Of a DNA stretch of 64,000 nt, positions 26,133 through 35,298 are shown one piece after another. The DNA is taken from positions 682,001 through 746,000 of the forward strand of contig JALHMB010000002.1 of assembly GCA_022844275.1 (NCBI GenBank). The letters are read 5' to 3'. This stretch comes from Hyphomicrobiaceae bacterium. Its GTDB lineage: Bacteria > Pseudomonadota > Alphaproteobacteria > Rhizobiales > Hyphomicrobiaceae. Within the stretch, counting starts at the first letter, position 1, and every line of letters starts with the position of its first letter. Both the position numbers and the translations under genes were made by a program. The notes under the pieces were generated by a model. The model searched no databases. It was given only the letters and a program-made list of their open reading frames with translations, and was not told where the DNA came from.

Positions 26133-26148
26133 CATAATATATATTATG
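26133..26148. promoter_or_regulatory. AT-rich perfect palindrome upstream of meaB
   Basis: CATAATATATATTATG is a perfect 16-bp palindrome. It stands in an AT-rich island (about 26121-26148) that is very unlike the GC-rich surroundings, between the NUDIX stop and the meaB start. It could be an operator or the meaB promoter. Confidence 0.4.
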
Positions 26149-26212
26149 CGAATGACTTGAGGCTGGAGCTGGACCTGGAAAATCGGATCTAGCTACGGCC
26201 GACCTAGACCTC

Positions 26213-26656
26213 TCAACCGCCCCCGACGCTCAGCTTGTAGGCGCGCCTGATGATGTCCTGGGCGCCCGGCGTCATGCGGTAGCCGTCGACTTCGCTGACC
26301 GGCACGAAGCGCGCGTCACGCACGTCCGTAGCGGCGACCGGATCCCCCTCCTCCGAGCGACCCCAGAACACCGAGAGCACGTAGTGCGCCCTGAGCGTAC
26401 CTTCGCCGTCCCGGAAGATCGCATCGTGGACGTCGACCAGCCCCACGAGCGTTACCGCCAATCCGGTCTCCTCGAAGAGCTCCCGCGCGGCCGCTTCGCG
26501 CGCCTTCTCTCCCGGCTCGATGTGGCCGCCGGGCAGGCTCCACGTACCGGGCAGCGCCCCCTTCCCCCGCTCGACGATCAGCACGCTGGCGCCACGGAAG
26601 ATGATGGCGCTCGCAGCGGGGCGCGGCCACTCCGGTCGCTTGAGGACTTCAGGCAT
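26213..26656 (-). CDS. NUDIX hydrolase
   Basis: 147 residues. The Nudix box is complete: GGHIEPGEKAREAAARELFE followed by ETGL, matching Gx5Ex7REUxEExGU, with the preceding GTWSLPG typical of MutT/ADP-ribose or NADH-type members. It hydrolyses a nucleoside diphosphate linked to another moiety; the exact substrate cannot be read from sequence. It follows the amidohydrolase gene by 11 bp, so they are cotranscribed. meaB lies further downstream on the same strand, after the AT-rich island. Confidence 0.9.
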   Translation of the reverse strand: MPEVLKRPEWPRPAASAIIFRGASVLIVERGKGALPGTWSLPGGHIEPGEKAREAAARELFEETGLAVTLVGLVDVHDAIFRDGEGTLRAHYVLSVFWGRSEEGDPVAATDVRDARFVPVSEVDGYRMTPGAQDIIRRAYKLSVGGG

Positions 26657-26667
26657 GGCGGCGGGTC

Positions 26668-27573
26668 TCAGCTTGCGGCGCCACTCGGGAAGTCATAGAG
26701 GCGCGCTGGGTTGTGCGAAAGGATCCGCGCGGTAACCTGCTCATCCTCGGTCCACTCCGGAACTAGGCTCAGCAGACGGCCGTAGTCGATAGGATGGTAC
26801 TCAATCGGCGGCGGCTCGGCGGAAGCAATCCGATTGTGATTGGCGAGATGCGGCCAGTCCGTACCCCAGACCATGCGTTCAGCGTTGAGTGCGATCAGCG
26901 CCCGCGCGAGCGCCGTCACATCGGTATTGTCATAGTAGTCCGGCGAAACGCGATAGGTCCCAGAGAGCTTGACCCAGAAGCGCCCGGTTTCGACGAGCCG
27001 CCCAAGGACCGGGAACTGCGGATGCGCGGCGCCTTTTGTTGCATCCACCTTGGCCATGTGGTCGAGCACGATATCGACGCCGAGCCCCTGCAGGAGCGCG
27101 GCGTTCTCCGCGACCACGTCGAGGTCCGTGTAGATCTGGATGTGCCAGCCGAGCGGACGGATGCGCGCGGCGACCCGCGTCAGCAGCTCCGCAACCGTCG
27201 TCCCGCGCGGCCCGCCTGCACTGATCAGATTGAGGCGGACGCCCCGCGCGCCCTTCCCGTGCATCGCAAGAAGCGCCGTATCGCTCTCCGTGCCATCGAT
27301 GACGGCGACGGCACGCAAGCGGTCCGGATACGCCGCCACGGCATCGAGCGTCCGGCGGTTGTCCGTGCCATAGCCACTGGGTTGCACGATCACGGCGCGG
27401 CCAAGGCCCGTCGCATCGAGTCGCGCGATGAGATCCTCGACGGGTGCCGGCGGCGGCGTGTAGCTGCGCTCACGCGCAAGCGGGTAGCGATCGAAAGGGC
27501 CGAAGACGTGCGTGTGGCAGTCGCAGCCCCCTGCTGGCGGCCTGAAGCTTGCCGGCGTTGGGTCCAGGTACAT
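26668..27573 (-). CDS. Amidohydrolase family 2 protein (2-pyrone-4,6-dicarboxylate hydrolase-like)
   Basis: 301 residues from ATG 27573; the ORF track start at 27900 runs across a repeat and the proB start. Metal-binding CDCHTHVFGP (about 19-28), a TIM-barrel with QPSGYGTDN, RLNLISAGG, DHMAKVDATKG and the final GTDWPH are typical of amidohydrolase 2 enzymes related to LigI. It would open a cyclic lactone or similar dicarboxylate. Natural substrate is not evident: no other aromatic catabolism gene is near. Operon with the NUDIX gene. Confidence 0.8.
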   Translation of the reverse strand: MYLDPTPASFRPPAGGCDCHTHVFGPFDRYPLARERSYTPPPAPVEDLIARLDATGLGRAVIVQPSGYGTDNRRTLDAVAAYPDRLRAVAVIDGTESDTALLAMHGKGARGVRLNLISAGGPRGTTVAELLTRVAARIRPLGWHIQIYTDLDVVAENAALLQGLGVDIVLDHMAKVDATKGAAHPQFPVLGRLVETGRFWVKLSGTYRVSPDYYDNTDVTALARALIALNAERMVWGTDWPHLANHNRIASAEPPPIEYHPIDYGRLLSLVPEWTEDEQVTARILSHNPARLYDFPSGAAS

Positions 27574-27875
27574 AAACCGCGCCCTCCCATGGTTTATTGG
27601 GCCGAGCATACACGACGCGGGTGCAGTTCGCGCCTCCGGCGCGAGCAAGTCTGCCGCCCCATCCCCCTTGTCGTGCTTAAGGCGGGTCTTATCGACACGG
27701 CGGACACCCCGCCCCGTATTGATTTGGTGCTCCAATCGCAACCTGTCCGCATGGCGGCCGCGGGCACAGCACGACGATCGAAGGCGATAGCACCCCTTCC
27801 CAGCAGCCCGGGGCACTAACAAAATTCCCCGGCTTCTGCTATGTGAGCGCCTCCCAGAGGATCTGAAGCCGTGCC
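27574..27875. other. Intergenic region with a degenerate family A repeat arm
   Basis: 302 bp between the divergent amidohydrolase and proB. A hairpin CGCGCCTCCGGCGCG (27629-27643) followed by AAGTCTGCCGCCCC is a decayed left arm of repeat family A. The rest must hold the proB and amidohydrolase promoters. No other gene is visible; a GTG frame overlapping proB is spurious. Confidence 0.6.
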
Positions 27876-29066
27876 ATGCCCGCCGCCCGGAAAGAAACAT
27901 CGACTGCCGCCGTCCGGCCCGAGTGGCGCGATGCCCGCCGCATCGTGGTCAAGATCGGCTCGGCCCTGCTTGTCGATCATGCGACCGGCCTTCTGAGGAC
28001 GGCCTGGCTCAATTCCATCGCCGACGATGTACAGTCGCTCGCCGCCGAGGGGCGTGAGATCATCCTCGTCTCGTCAGGAGCCATTGCCCTCGGCCGGCAC
28101 GTGCTCAAGTTACCGCGGGGACCGCTGGCGCTGGAGCACTCGCAGGCAGCGGCCTCCGTCGGCCAGATCAGTCTTTCGAGCGCCTATCAGGACGCCTTCA
28201 AGACCCGTAACCTGATCGCGGCACAGATCCTGCTCACGCTCCAGGATACAGAGGAACGCCGCCGCTATCTCAATGCGCGCCAGACCATGGCGACACTGCT
28301 CGCGCGCGGTGCTGTTCCCGTCGTCAATGAGAACGATACGGTCGCGACGGCGGAGATCCGCTACGGCGACAACGACCGTCTCTCCGCACGCGTCGCCTCC
28401 ATGATGAGCGCCAATTGTCTCGTGCTGCTCTCGGACATCGACGGGCTCTATACCGCGCCGCCCGCGAAGGACCCCAAGGCAAAGCGCCTCGATGTCGTGC
28501 ACGAGATCACGCACGAGATCCTGGCGATGGCCGGCGATGCCGGAACCGAGCTCTCCAAGGGCGGCATGGTGACGAAGCTCGAAGCCGCCCGCATTGCCAT
28601 GGGTTCGGGCACCGACATGGTGATCACCGAAGGCGGCGGGCTCAATCCCCTGCGCCGGCTTGCCGAAGGCGCGCCTTGCACGTGGTTCCTCGCGCCATCC
28701 GATCCGGTCGCGGCGCGCAAGCGCTGGATTGCCGGCAATCTCGAACCGCGTGGGGCGATCGTCGTCGATGCCGGTGCGGAGAAAGCGCTGGGACAAGGCA
28801 AGAGTCTGCTCCCCGCCGGCGTGGTCCGCGTCGAGGGCACATTCGACCGCGGCGACGCCGTGACGATCCGCGCACTCGATGGTCGTGATCTGGGGCGCGG
28901 CCTCATTGCCTATCCTCATGACCAGGCTGCGGCTATCCTGGGCAAGCGGTCGAGCGAGATCGCGGCGATCCTCGGTCACGCCGGACGCACCGAGCTCATT
29001 CACCGCGACGACATGGCCCTGAGCAAGGCCCTGTCCAAGGCAGGGCCTGAGAAGGAGCGGACATGA
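27876..29066 (+). CDS. proB: Glutamate 5-kinase
   Basis: 396 residues, comprising an amino acid kinase domain (about 20-270) and a C-terminal PUA domain (about 290-370). Visible motifs are [44 protein letters not shown] and [11 protein letters not shown], and in the PUA part [18 protein letters not shown]. It makes gamma-glutamyl phosphate, the first step of proline synthesis, and is normally feedback inhibited by proline. It overlaps proA by 4 bp. In many alphaproteobacteria obgE precedes proB; it does not here. The N-terminal extension of about 20 residues is variable. Confidence 0.96.
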   Translation: MPAARKETSTAAVRPEWRDARRIVVKIGSALLVDHATGLLRTAWLNSIADDVQSLAAEGREIILVSSGAIALGRHVLKLPRGPLALEHSQAAASVGQISLSSAYQDAFKTRNLIAAQILLTLQDTEERRRYLNARQTMATLLARGAVPVVNENDTVATAEIRYGDNDRLSARVASMMSANCLVLLSDIDGLYTAPPAKDPKAKRLDVVHEITHEILAMAGDAGTELSKGGMVTKLEAARIAMGSGTDMVITEGGGLNPLRRLAEGAPCTWFLAPSDPVAARKRWIAGNLEPRGAIVVDAGAEKALGQGKSLLPAGVVRVEGTFDRGDAVTIRALDGRDLGRGLIAYPHDQAAAILGKRSSEIAAILGHAGRTELIHRDDMALSKALSKAGPEKERT

Positions 29067-30361
29067 GCCGTCCCGAACGTGTTGATCAGCCGAAGGCAGC
29101 CGACATCGAGCGTCTCATGCTCGATCTTGGCGCCCGCGCGCGTGCTGCGGCAGCCGATCTGGCACTTGCTCCGACGGATCAGAAGAACAAGGCGCTGCAC
29201 GCCATGGCGGCGGCGCTCCGTCACTCGGCCAATGCCATTCTCGACGTGAATGCGCTCGATGTCGCCGACGTGAAGGCCGCCGGCCAGGCATCGTCATTCG
29301 TGGATCGCCTGACGCTCACGCCCGATCGCATCGAGGGCATCGCCAAGGGTCTCGAAGATATCGCCGCCCTCGATGATCCCGTCGGTGCCGTCATCGCCGA
29401 CTGGAAGCAGCCGAACGGCCTGCACTTCGAGCGCGTGCGCGTGCCGATTGGCGTCATCGGCATCATCTACGAAAGTCGGCCGAACGTGACGGCCGATGCC
29501 GGCGGGCTCACGCTCAAGTCTGGCAATGCTGCGATCTTGCGCACGGGCTCCGACGCCCAGCGCTCGGCGACCGCCATCCATGAATGTCTCGTCGCCGGGC
29601 TCAGCGAGGCAGGCCTTCCCGAAGCGGCTATCACTCTTGTCCCGACGACCGATCGTGCTGCTGTCGGTCACATGCTCGCAGGGCTCAATGGTGCCATCGA
29701 CGTCATCGTACCACGCGGTGGCAAGGGCCTCGTTGGCCGCGTGCAGCAGGAAGCGCGCGTGCCCGTGTTCGCGCATCTCGAAGGCATCTGCCACACATTC
29801 ATCGACCGCGACGCCGATCTCGACATCGCAATTCCCCTCGTGATCAACGGCAAGCTCAGGCGTACGGGCGTCTGCGGCGCGACAGAGTGTCTGCTCGTCG
29901 ATCGGCATGCCAAGACCGATCATCTCTCGCCGCTCGTGAAGTCACTGCTCGATGCGGGCTGCGAGGTGCGCGGTGACGCAACGACGCAGAGGGTCGATTC
30001 TCGCGTCGTAGCGGCGAAGCCTGACGACTACGGCCGCGAGTTCCTCGATGCGATCATCGCCGTGAAAGTTGTAGACGGCATCGACGAAGCCATCGCCCAC
30101 ATCGCGCACTACGGCTCGCAGCACACCGACAGCATCATCACCAAGGACAGCGGCACGGCCGAGAAATTCCTCAGCCGCGTCGACAGCGCCATCGTGCTGC
30201 ACAATGCCTCGACGCAGTTCGCGGACGGCGGCGAGTTCGGTTTCGGTGCCGAGATTGGCATTGCCACCGGACGCCTGCACGCGCGCGGCCCCGTCGGTGT
30301 CGAGCAGCTCACGACCTTCAAATACAAAGTGCGCGGGAGCGGCCAGATCCGGCCGAAATAG
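29063..30361 (+). CDS. proA: Glutamate-5-semialdehyde dehydrogenase (gamma-glutamyl phosphate reductase)
   Basis: 432 residues. It reduces gamma-glutamyl phosphate with NADPH to glutamate semialdehyde, the second step of proline synthesis. Family segments are [57 protein letters not shown] and [12 protein letters not shown], with the catalytic Cys in the last of these, and the late [20 protein letters not shown]. Translationally coupled to proB by an ATGA overlap. A cyclase-family gene follows 24 bp later and may be cotranscribed. Confidence 0.97.
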   Translation: MSRPERVDQPKAADIERLMLDLGARARAAAADLALAPTDQKNKALHAMAAALRHSANAILDVNALDVADVKAAGQASSFVDRLTLTPDRIEGIAKGLEDIAALDDPVGAVIADWKQPNGLHFERVRVPIGVIGIIYESRPNVTADAGGLTLKSGNAAILRTGSDAQRSATAIHECLVAGLSEAGLPEAAITLVPTTDRAAVGHMLAGLNGAIDVIVPRGGKGLVGRVQQEARVPVFAHLEGICHTFIDRDADLDIAIPLVINGKLRRTGVCGATECLLVDRHAKTDHLSPLVKSLLDAGCEVRGDATTQRVDSRVVAAKPDDYGREFLDAIIAVKVVDGIDEAIAHIAHYGSQHTDSIITKDSGTAEKFLSRVDSAIVLHNASTQFADGGEFGFGAEIGIATGRLHARGPVGVEQLTTFKYKVRGSGQIRPK

Positions 30362-30385
30362 CCGCGCTTTCACAGGGAGAGCGCC

Positions 30386-31054
30386 ATGCGTGTCATCGAT
30401 CTTTCCATGCCCATTGCCGGCGGTCATCCGCGCTGGCCAACCGAGGTCACCGCCACCGGCGATCTCGCCAAGGGCGATCTCGCGCAGGTGACATGGCTCA
30501 AGGTCTCCTGCCACGCCTTCACGCACGTCGATGCGCGCCGCCACATGTTCATCGACGGGGCGACGATCGAAGCGACGAAGCTCGATGATCTCGTCGGACG
30601 CTGTGCCGTCGTCGATCTCATGGACGTGCAGCCGAACGAGGCCATCGGCGCGGAGAAGCTCGCGGCGCGCGGAAAGCACATCAAGCGCGGCGGCATGGTG
30701 CTGCTGAAGTCGAACTGGGATCGTCAGCGCTCGCCTACGACGAAGGAATTCTGGCTCGACAGCCCCTACATCACGCGCGACGGCGCCGAGTGGCTGCTCG
30801 CGACCGGGATCCGCACGATCGGGTACTCCTTTCCGCAGGACTATCCGATCCGCCTCATGCTCAAAGGCGAGGTACGTCCTCTCGCTGAGCAGGTTACGCA
30901 CGACGTGCTGCTCCGCGCCGGCGTGCACATGGTCGAGTATGTGGCGAATACCGCGGACATCCGTGAGCCGGAGGTTTTCTTGTCGGCAGCGCCGCTGAAA
31001 ATTCCCAGCGGTGACGGCGCACCTGCGCGCGTCTATTGCATCGAGGGGTTGTAG
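30386..31054 (+). CDS. Cyclase family / kynurenine formamidase-like hydrolase
   Basis: 222 residues with AGGGAGAG before the ATG. The metal-binding motif of the cyclase family (HxGTHxDxPxH) appears as HAFTHVDARRH at about 49-59, with Phe and Arg in place of the usual Gly and Pro. The N terminus IDLSMPIAGGHPRWP is typical of the family (DLS.P). Members are formamidases or isatin hydrolases. Substrate is not evident here: the upstream genes are proline synthesis. Its stop is followed 2 bp later by repeat A3. Confidence 0.8.
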   Translation: MRVIDLSMPIAGGHPRWPTEVTATGDLAKGDLAQVTWLKVSCHAFTHVDARRHMFIDGATIEATKLDDLVGRCAVVDLMDVQPNEAIGAEKLAARGKHIKRGGMVLLKSNWDRQRSPTTKEFWLDSPYITRDGAEWLLATGIRTIGYSFPQDYPIRLMLKGEVRPLAEQVTHDVLLRAGVHMVEYVANTADIREPEVFLSAAPLKIPSGDGAPARVYCIEGL

Positions 31055-31056
31055 GT

Positions 31057-31158
31057 CGCGCCTCCGGCGCGAACAGGGCTGCCGCCCTATGACCCGCTCG
31101 GGGGGACACCCCCGAAACCCCTGTCTTTGTTGGACTTGGAGTTCGCGGCAAGCGCGAC
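31057..31158. repeat. Composite hairpin repeat, family A, copy A3 (left half)
   Basis: Starts with CGCGCCTCCGGCGCG (31057-31071), then AACAGGGCTGCCGCCCT, a GGGGGGACACCCCCG block and the core CTTTGTTGGACTTGGAG. The right arm is replaced by repeat B. It begins 2 bp after the stop of the cyclase-family gene, a natural place for transcript end hairpins. Confidence 0.7.
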
Positions 31159-31162
31159 GCAA

Positions 31163-31283
31163 TCCCCTCTCCCCGCTCTTGCGGGGAGAGGGTTAGGGTG
31201 AGGGGCGGCGGCATACGCCGACGTCGAGCGAGCTCCCGCCCCTCATCCCGACCTTCTCCCCGTGAAGGACGGGGAGAAGGAGA
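31163..31283. repeat. Palindromic intergenic repeat, family B
   Basis: Two GC-rich hairpins, CTCTCCCCGCTCTTGCGGGGAGAG and CCTTCTCCCCGTGAAGGACGGGGAGAAGG, are enclosed by GTGAGGGGCGG and CCGCCCCTCATCCC. Similar sequences are common between genes in Hyphomicrobiales. It stands between the convergent cyclase and typA genes and probably serves as a terminator for both. Confidence 0.75.
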
Positions 31284-31298
31284 AGATCGCGAAGCGAC

Positions 31299-33119
31299 CT
31301 AAACCACCTCTTTCGAGCGCTCCATGCGCTTGCGCACGTTCGGATCGAGCCAGCGCTTCCTTAGGCGGATCGACTTCGGCGTCACCTCGACGAGCTCGTC
31401 GTCGGTGATGTAGCTCATTGCGCGCTCGAGCGTCATGCGCAGCGGCGGCGTCAGGATCATCGCTTCGTCCTTGCCCGAGGCGCGGACGTTGGAGAGCTTC
31501 TTGCCCTGGATGACGTTGACGACGAGATCGTTCTCGCGGCTGTGCTCGCCGACGATCATGCCCTCATAGACGCGCGTCTGCGGGTCGATCATCATCGATC
31601 CGCGCTCCTGGAGATAGAACAGCGAGTACGCCGTCGCTTCGCCCATGGCATTGGAGATTAGGACGCCCTGACGGCGGCCGGCGACCTCGCCCTTGTGCGG
31701 CGCATAGGCATGGAACAGGCGGTTCATAACCGCGGTGCCGCGCGTATCGGTCAGCAACTCGCCCTGGTAGCCAATCAGGCCGCGCGTCGGAACGAAGAAC
31801 ACGAGACGCGTGCGTCCGCCGCCGGACGGGCGCATTTCCTGGAGCTCGCCCTTGCGCTCGGAGAGCTTCTGCACGACGACGCCGGAATGCTGCTCGTCGA
31901 CGTCAACGATCACTTCCTCGATCGGCTCGAGGCGCTGGCCGGTCTCTTCGTCCGTTTTGTAGACGACTCGCGGGCGCGACACGGTGAGTTCGAAACCCTC
32001 GCGGCGCATGTTCTCGATCAGTACGCCGAGCTGCAGTTCACCGCGCCCCGAGACGTCGAAGGAATCCTTGTCGGGATTTTCGACGATCTTGATCGCGACA
32101 TTGCGCTCCGTTTCCTTCATCAGGCGATCGCGGATGACGCGGCTCTGGACTTTGTCGCCCTCAAGGCCGGCGAACGGGCCGTCGTTGATGCGGAAGGTCA
32201 TGGTCAGCGTCGGCGGATCGATCGGCTGGGCCGGGATCGGCGTATCGACGGAAGGATCGCACAGCGTATCGGCGACCGTGGCCTCGGTGACGCCGGCAAT
32301 GGCCACGATGTCGCCGGCCTCGACGAGATCAACGGCGGTGCGCTCGAGCCCGCGGAAGGCGAGCACCTTCGTCACGCGCGTCGTCTCGATCAGCTTGCCC
32401 TCGCGCGAGATGGCCTTGATGGTCTGGTTCGGCTTGAGCGTGCCTGAAATGATGCGGCCCGTCAGGATACGGCCGAGGTAGGCATCGGCTTCGAGGGTCG
32501 TCGCCAGCATCCGGAAAGGCCCTTCCTCGGCGACCGGCGGCGGAACGTGCTTCAGGACCAGCTCGAACAGAGGTTTCAGATCCTCTTTCGGCCCCGCTGG
32601 ATCGACCGCCATCCAGCCATCGCGGCCGGACCCATAGAGGACGGGGAAATCAAGCTGTTCGTCGGTCGCATCGAGACCAGCAAAAAGATCGAAGATCTCG
32701 TTGAGGACCTCGTTGTGGCGCTCGTCCGGACGATCGATCTTGTTGATCACAACGATCGGCCGGATGCCCTGGCGCAGCGCCTTCGAAACGACGAACTTGG
32801 TCTGCGGCAGCGGACCTTCCGAAGCATCGACGAGCAACACAGCACCATCGACCATATTGAGGATGCGCTCGACCTCGCCGCCAAAGTCGGCGTGGCCCGG
32901 CGTGTCGACGATATTGATGCGCGTGCCGTTCCACAGGATCGACGTGCACTTCGCTAGGATCGTGATCCCGCGCTCGCGCTCTTGGTCGTCGGAATCCATG
33001 ACCATCTCCGCGACCTTCTGGTTCTCGCGGAAGACGCCGGATTGCTTCAGGAGCGCATCGACGAGCGTCGTTTTGCCATGGTCGACGTGGGCGATGATCG
33101 CAATATTGCGGATATTCAT
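31299..33119 (-). CDS. typA: Translational GTPase TypA/BipA
   Basis: 606 residues from ATG 33119 (MNIRNIAIIAHVDHGKTTL); the ORF track version starts 21 residues early. G-domain motifs are AHVDHGKTT (G1), ERGITI (G2), DTPGHADFGGEV (G3) and VVINKIDRPD (G4), followed by EF-G-like domains and the BipA-specific C-terminal domain. It is a ribosome-associated GTPase needed for 50S assembly and growth at low temperature or stress. Monocistronic, convergent with the cyclase gene and divergent from the mutase gene. Length is standard. Confidence 0.97.
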   Translation of the reverse strand: MNIRNIAIIAHVDHGKTTLVDALLKQSGVFRENQKVAEMVMDSDDQERERGITILAKCTSILWNGTRINIVDTPGHADFGGEVERILNMVDGAVLLVDASEGPLPQTKFVVSKALRQGIRPIVVINKIDRPDERHNEVLNEIFDLFAGLDATDEQLDFPVLYGSGRDGWMAVDPAGPKEDLKPLFELVLKHVPPPVAEEGPFRMLATTLEADAYLGRILTGRIISGTLKPNQTIKAISREGKLIETTRVTKVLAFRGLERTAVDLVEAGDIVAIAGVTEATVADTLCDPSVDTPIPAQPIDPPTLTMTFRINDGPFAGLEGDKVQSRVIRDRLMKETERNVAIKIVENPDKDSFDVSGRGELQLGVLIENMRREGFELTVSRPRVVYKTDEETGQRLEPIEEVIVDVDEQHSGVVVQKLSERKGELQEMRPSGGGRTRLVFFVPTRGLIGYQGELLTDTRGTAVMNRLFHAYAPHKGEVAGRRQGVLISNAMGEATAYSLFYLQERGSMMIDPQTRVYEGMIVGEHSRENDLVVNVIQGKKLSNVRASGKDEAMILTPPLRMTLERAMSYITDDELVEVTPKSIRLRKRWLDPNVRKRMERSKEVV

Positions 33120-33295
33120 TTTGGGGTCCGGGTGCGGGCCGCATTGTGCGGCGCAAAAAAAAGGGTTGCGGGTGCCTAGCACAGCCGGGGCCAGATGTCA
33201 TGCCGCGCACGGGTGCGGCATCTCCATGCAAAGGATTAACGCAGCGCAATAAACGCGCTAGGGATGACGAAACGGCGACACAGGATTACCCAGAG

Positions 33296-35194
33296 ATGAC
33301 CGAATTGAGCTTGATGGAAGGGTTCTCCGTCCCCGAGCGGGTGCAATGGCTGGCGCTGGTCGAAAAGGCGCTCAAAGGCGCCGATTTCGAGCGTCGGCTG
33401 GTCGCGCGGACCGCGGACGGCCTTCGGATCGCCCCGCTGTACGGACGCGAGGAGGCGCCGGACGGCCTTGCCAGGCAGCAGCCGGGTGCAGCCCCCTATC
33501 TGCGCGGAGCTAGTGCGGCCACCATTTCTCCCGCCTGGGACATCCGCCAGATCCATGCTGGACCTGACGCGGCGACAGCCAACGCCGCCATTCTGGAGGA
33601 CCTCGAAGGTGGGGCTACCTCACTGAAACTCCTGATTTCCGCGCCGGGCAGGCTCGGCCTGACGCCGGACACCGAGACGCTCGCGGCGGCCCTGAAAGGC
33701 GTCATGCTTGACGTGTGCCCGATCTCGCTAGAGACCGGAGAGGATGTTGTTGTCGCGGCGGAGAGCCTTGGAGAGCTGTGGCGGGCCGCGGGCATTAGCG
33801 AGAAAGCCCGGCTCGGCGCCTTCAATGCCGATCCGCTCGCTGCGCTTGCCTTGACCGGAACACTGAGACAGCCGCTCGATGCAGCGTTGAGCGAAGCCGC
33901 GGCGCTGGCGAAGAGCGCGCTGGGGGCTCCCCACCTGACGGCCCTCGTGGCGGACGGCCACCCTTATCATGCGGCTGGCGCCAGCGAGGCGCAGGAACTC
34001 GCGATCGTGCTGGCGACGCTCGCTGCATACCTTCGCGCCCTCGAAGCTGCCGGAATTGCACCCGACCAGGCGCTGCCGAAGATCGCTATAAACCTCGCCG
34101 TCGATGCCGACCAGATCCTTGGCCTCGCCAAGCTGCGCGCCGCGCGCCGGTTGGTCTGGCAGGTTGCAGACGCCTGTGGCTCGGGTGACGCCGTCGCGCA
34201 CATGACATTCGGCGCTGAGACATCGCTGCGCATGATGGCCAAGCACGACCCGTGGGTGAACATGCTGCGCACGACGATCGCGTGCGCGACGGCAGCCATG
34301 GGCGGCGCGCAATCGATCACCGTCCTCCCCTTCACATGGGCGCTTGGGCAGCCGGACGGGTTCGCGCGGCGCATGGCGCGCAACACTCATCTCGTCCTGC
34401 AGGAGGAAAGCGGGCTCGGCCGCGTTCTCGACCCGGCCGGCGGTAGTTTCGCCATCGAAACACTCACCTCCGAACTCGCCGCGACCGCGTGGAAGCTCTT
34501 CCAGGAAATCGAAGCGGCGGGCGGCATGGCAGCAGTCCTCACCAGCGACCGCATTCAGGACGACATTGCCAAGGTTGCAGAGACCCGCGCCAGACAGCTC
34601 GCTACGGGGCGCATTGAAATGACAGGCGTGTCGGCATTTCCGAAACTCGGCGACGACGGCGTGAAGGTCGTGCCCTGGCCCGCAACATCCGGCTCTGCCA
34701 ACGGCGGCGCGGTCCGCATCAAACCGCTCGCTGTTCGCCGCCTCGCCGAGCCATTCGAGGAGCTGCGCGCGGCTGCCGAAGCACACGCGGTCACGACGGA
34801 GACGCTCTCGAAGGTGTTTCTCGCGTGCGTCGGCGATCTCGCCTCTTATGGCGCGCGCGCGACGTGGATCACGAACTTCCTCGCGGCGGGTGGCGTCGGT
34901 GCGATCCAGTCGGCGCCTTTGAGCGATGCTGCTGCCATCGCCGCGGCCTTCAAGGACAGCGGCACAACGATCGCCTGTATCTGCGGTGCGGACGCGACCT
35001 ACACCGACCTTGGCGCACCTGCTGCTACGGCATTGAAGTCTGCGGGCGCCCAGCGCGTGTACCTGGCCGGGCGACCGAAGGATCTCGAGCCGGCATTGCA
35101 AGCGGCAGGTGTCGATGCCTTCATCTTCGCCGGTTGTGATGCGCTCGCGATGCTCGGCGACTTGCATAAGGCGCTGGGTATCGAGAAGTCGTAA
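33296..35194 (+). CDS. mutA: Methylmalonyl-CoA mutase small (beta) subunit
   Basis: 632 residues from ATG 33296. The TIM-barrel half is visible: PAWDIRQIHAGPDA, ISLETGEDVV, NMLRTTIACATAAMGGAQSI and SITVLPFTWALG, then LQEESGLGRVLDPAGGSFAIE. The C-terminal cobalamin-binding-like domain lacks the DxHxxG motif (it has IFAGCDALAMLGDLHKALG), so this is the non-catalytic subunit. It forms the heterodimer converting methylmalonyl-CoA and succinyl-CoA, used in propionate metabolism and in the ethylmalonyl-CoA pathway. The catalytic mutB does not follow, since a cupin gene comes next. ATGs upstream in the track add about 50 unlikely residues. Confidence 0.9.
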   Translation: MTELSLMEGFSVPERVQWLALVEKALKGADFERRLVARTADGLRIAPLYGREEAPDGLARQQPGAAPYLRGASAATISPAWDIRQIHAGPDAATANAAILEDLEGGATSLKLLISAPGRLGLTPDTETLAAALKGVMLDVCPISLETGEDVVVAAESLGELWRAAGISEKARLGAFNADPLAALALTGTLRQPLDAALSEAAALAKSALGAPHLTALVADGHPYHAAGASEAQELAIVLATLAAYLRALEAAGIAPDQALPKIAINLAVDADQILGLAKLRAARRLVWQVADACGSGDAVAHMTFGAETSLRMMAKHDPWVNMLRTTIACATAAMGGAQSITVLPFTWALGQPDGFARRMARNTHLVLQEESGLGRVLDPAGGSFAIETLTSELAATAWKLFQEIEAAGGMAAVLTSDRIQDDIAKVAETRARQLATGRIEMTGVSAFPKLGDDGVKVVPWPATSGSANGGAVRIKPLAVRRLAEPFEELRAAAEAHAVTTETLSKVFLACVGDLASYGARATWITNFLAAGGVGAIQSAPLSDAAAIAAAFKDSGTTIACICGADATYTDLGAPAATALKSAGAQRVYLAGRPKDLEPALQAAGVDAFIFAGCDALAMLGDLHKALGIEKS

Positions 35195-35269
35195 AAAGGC
35201 GGGGGCTCCGGGGGTGTCCCCCCGGTCGGGGTGTGGGGCCGAAGCCCCACTCGCGCCGCAGGCGCGAAC
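35195..35269. repeat. Composite hairpin repeat, family A, copy A4 (right half)
   Basis: AAAAGGCGGGGGC, a GGGGGTGTCCCCCC block, GGGGCCGAAGCCCC and CGCGCCGCAGGCGCG (35252-35266) follow the mutA stop codon with no gap. This is the right half of the family, inverted relative to left arms at 31057 and 51635. Confidence 0.7.
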
Positions 35270-35298
35270 CAACTCTCTGAACGTCGGCGGATACCATC

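Noticed and set aside
33728-35272. 514-residue minus-strand ORF
   Set aside because: Antisense to the mutase small subunit; no domain.
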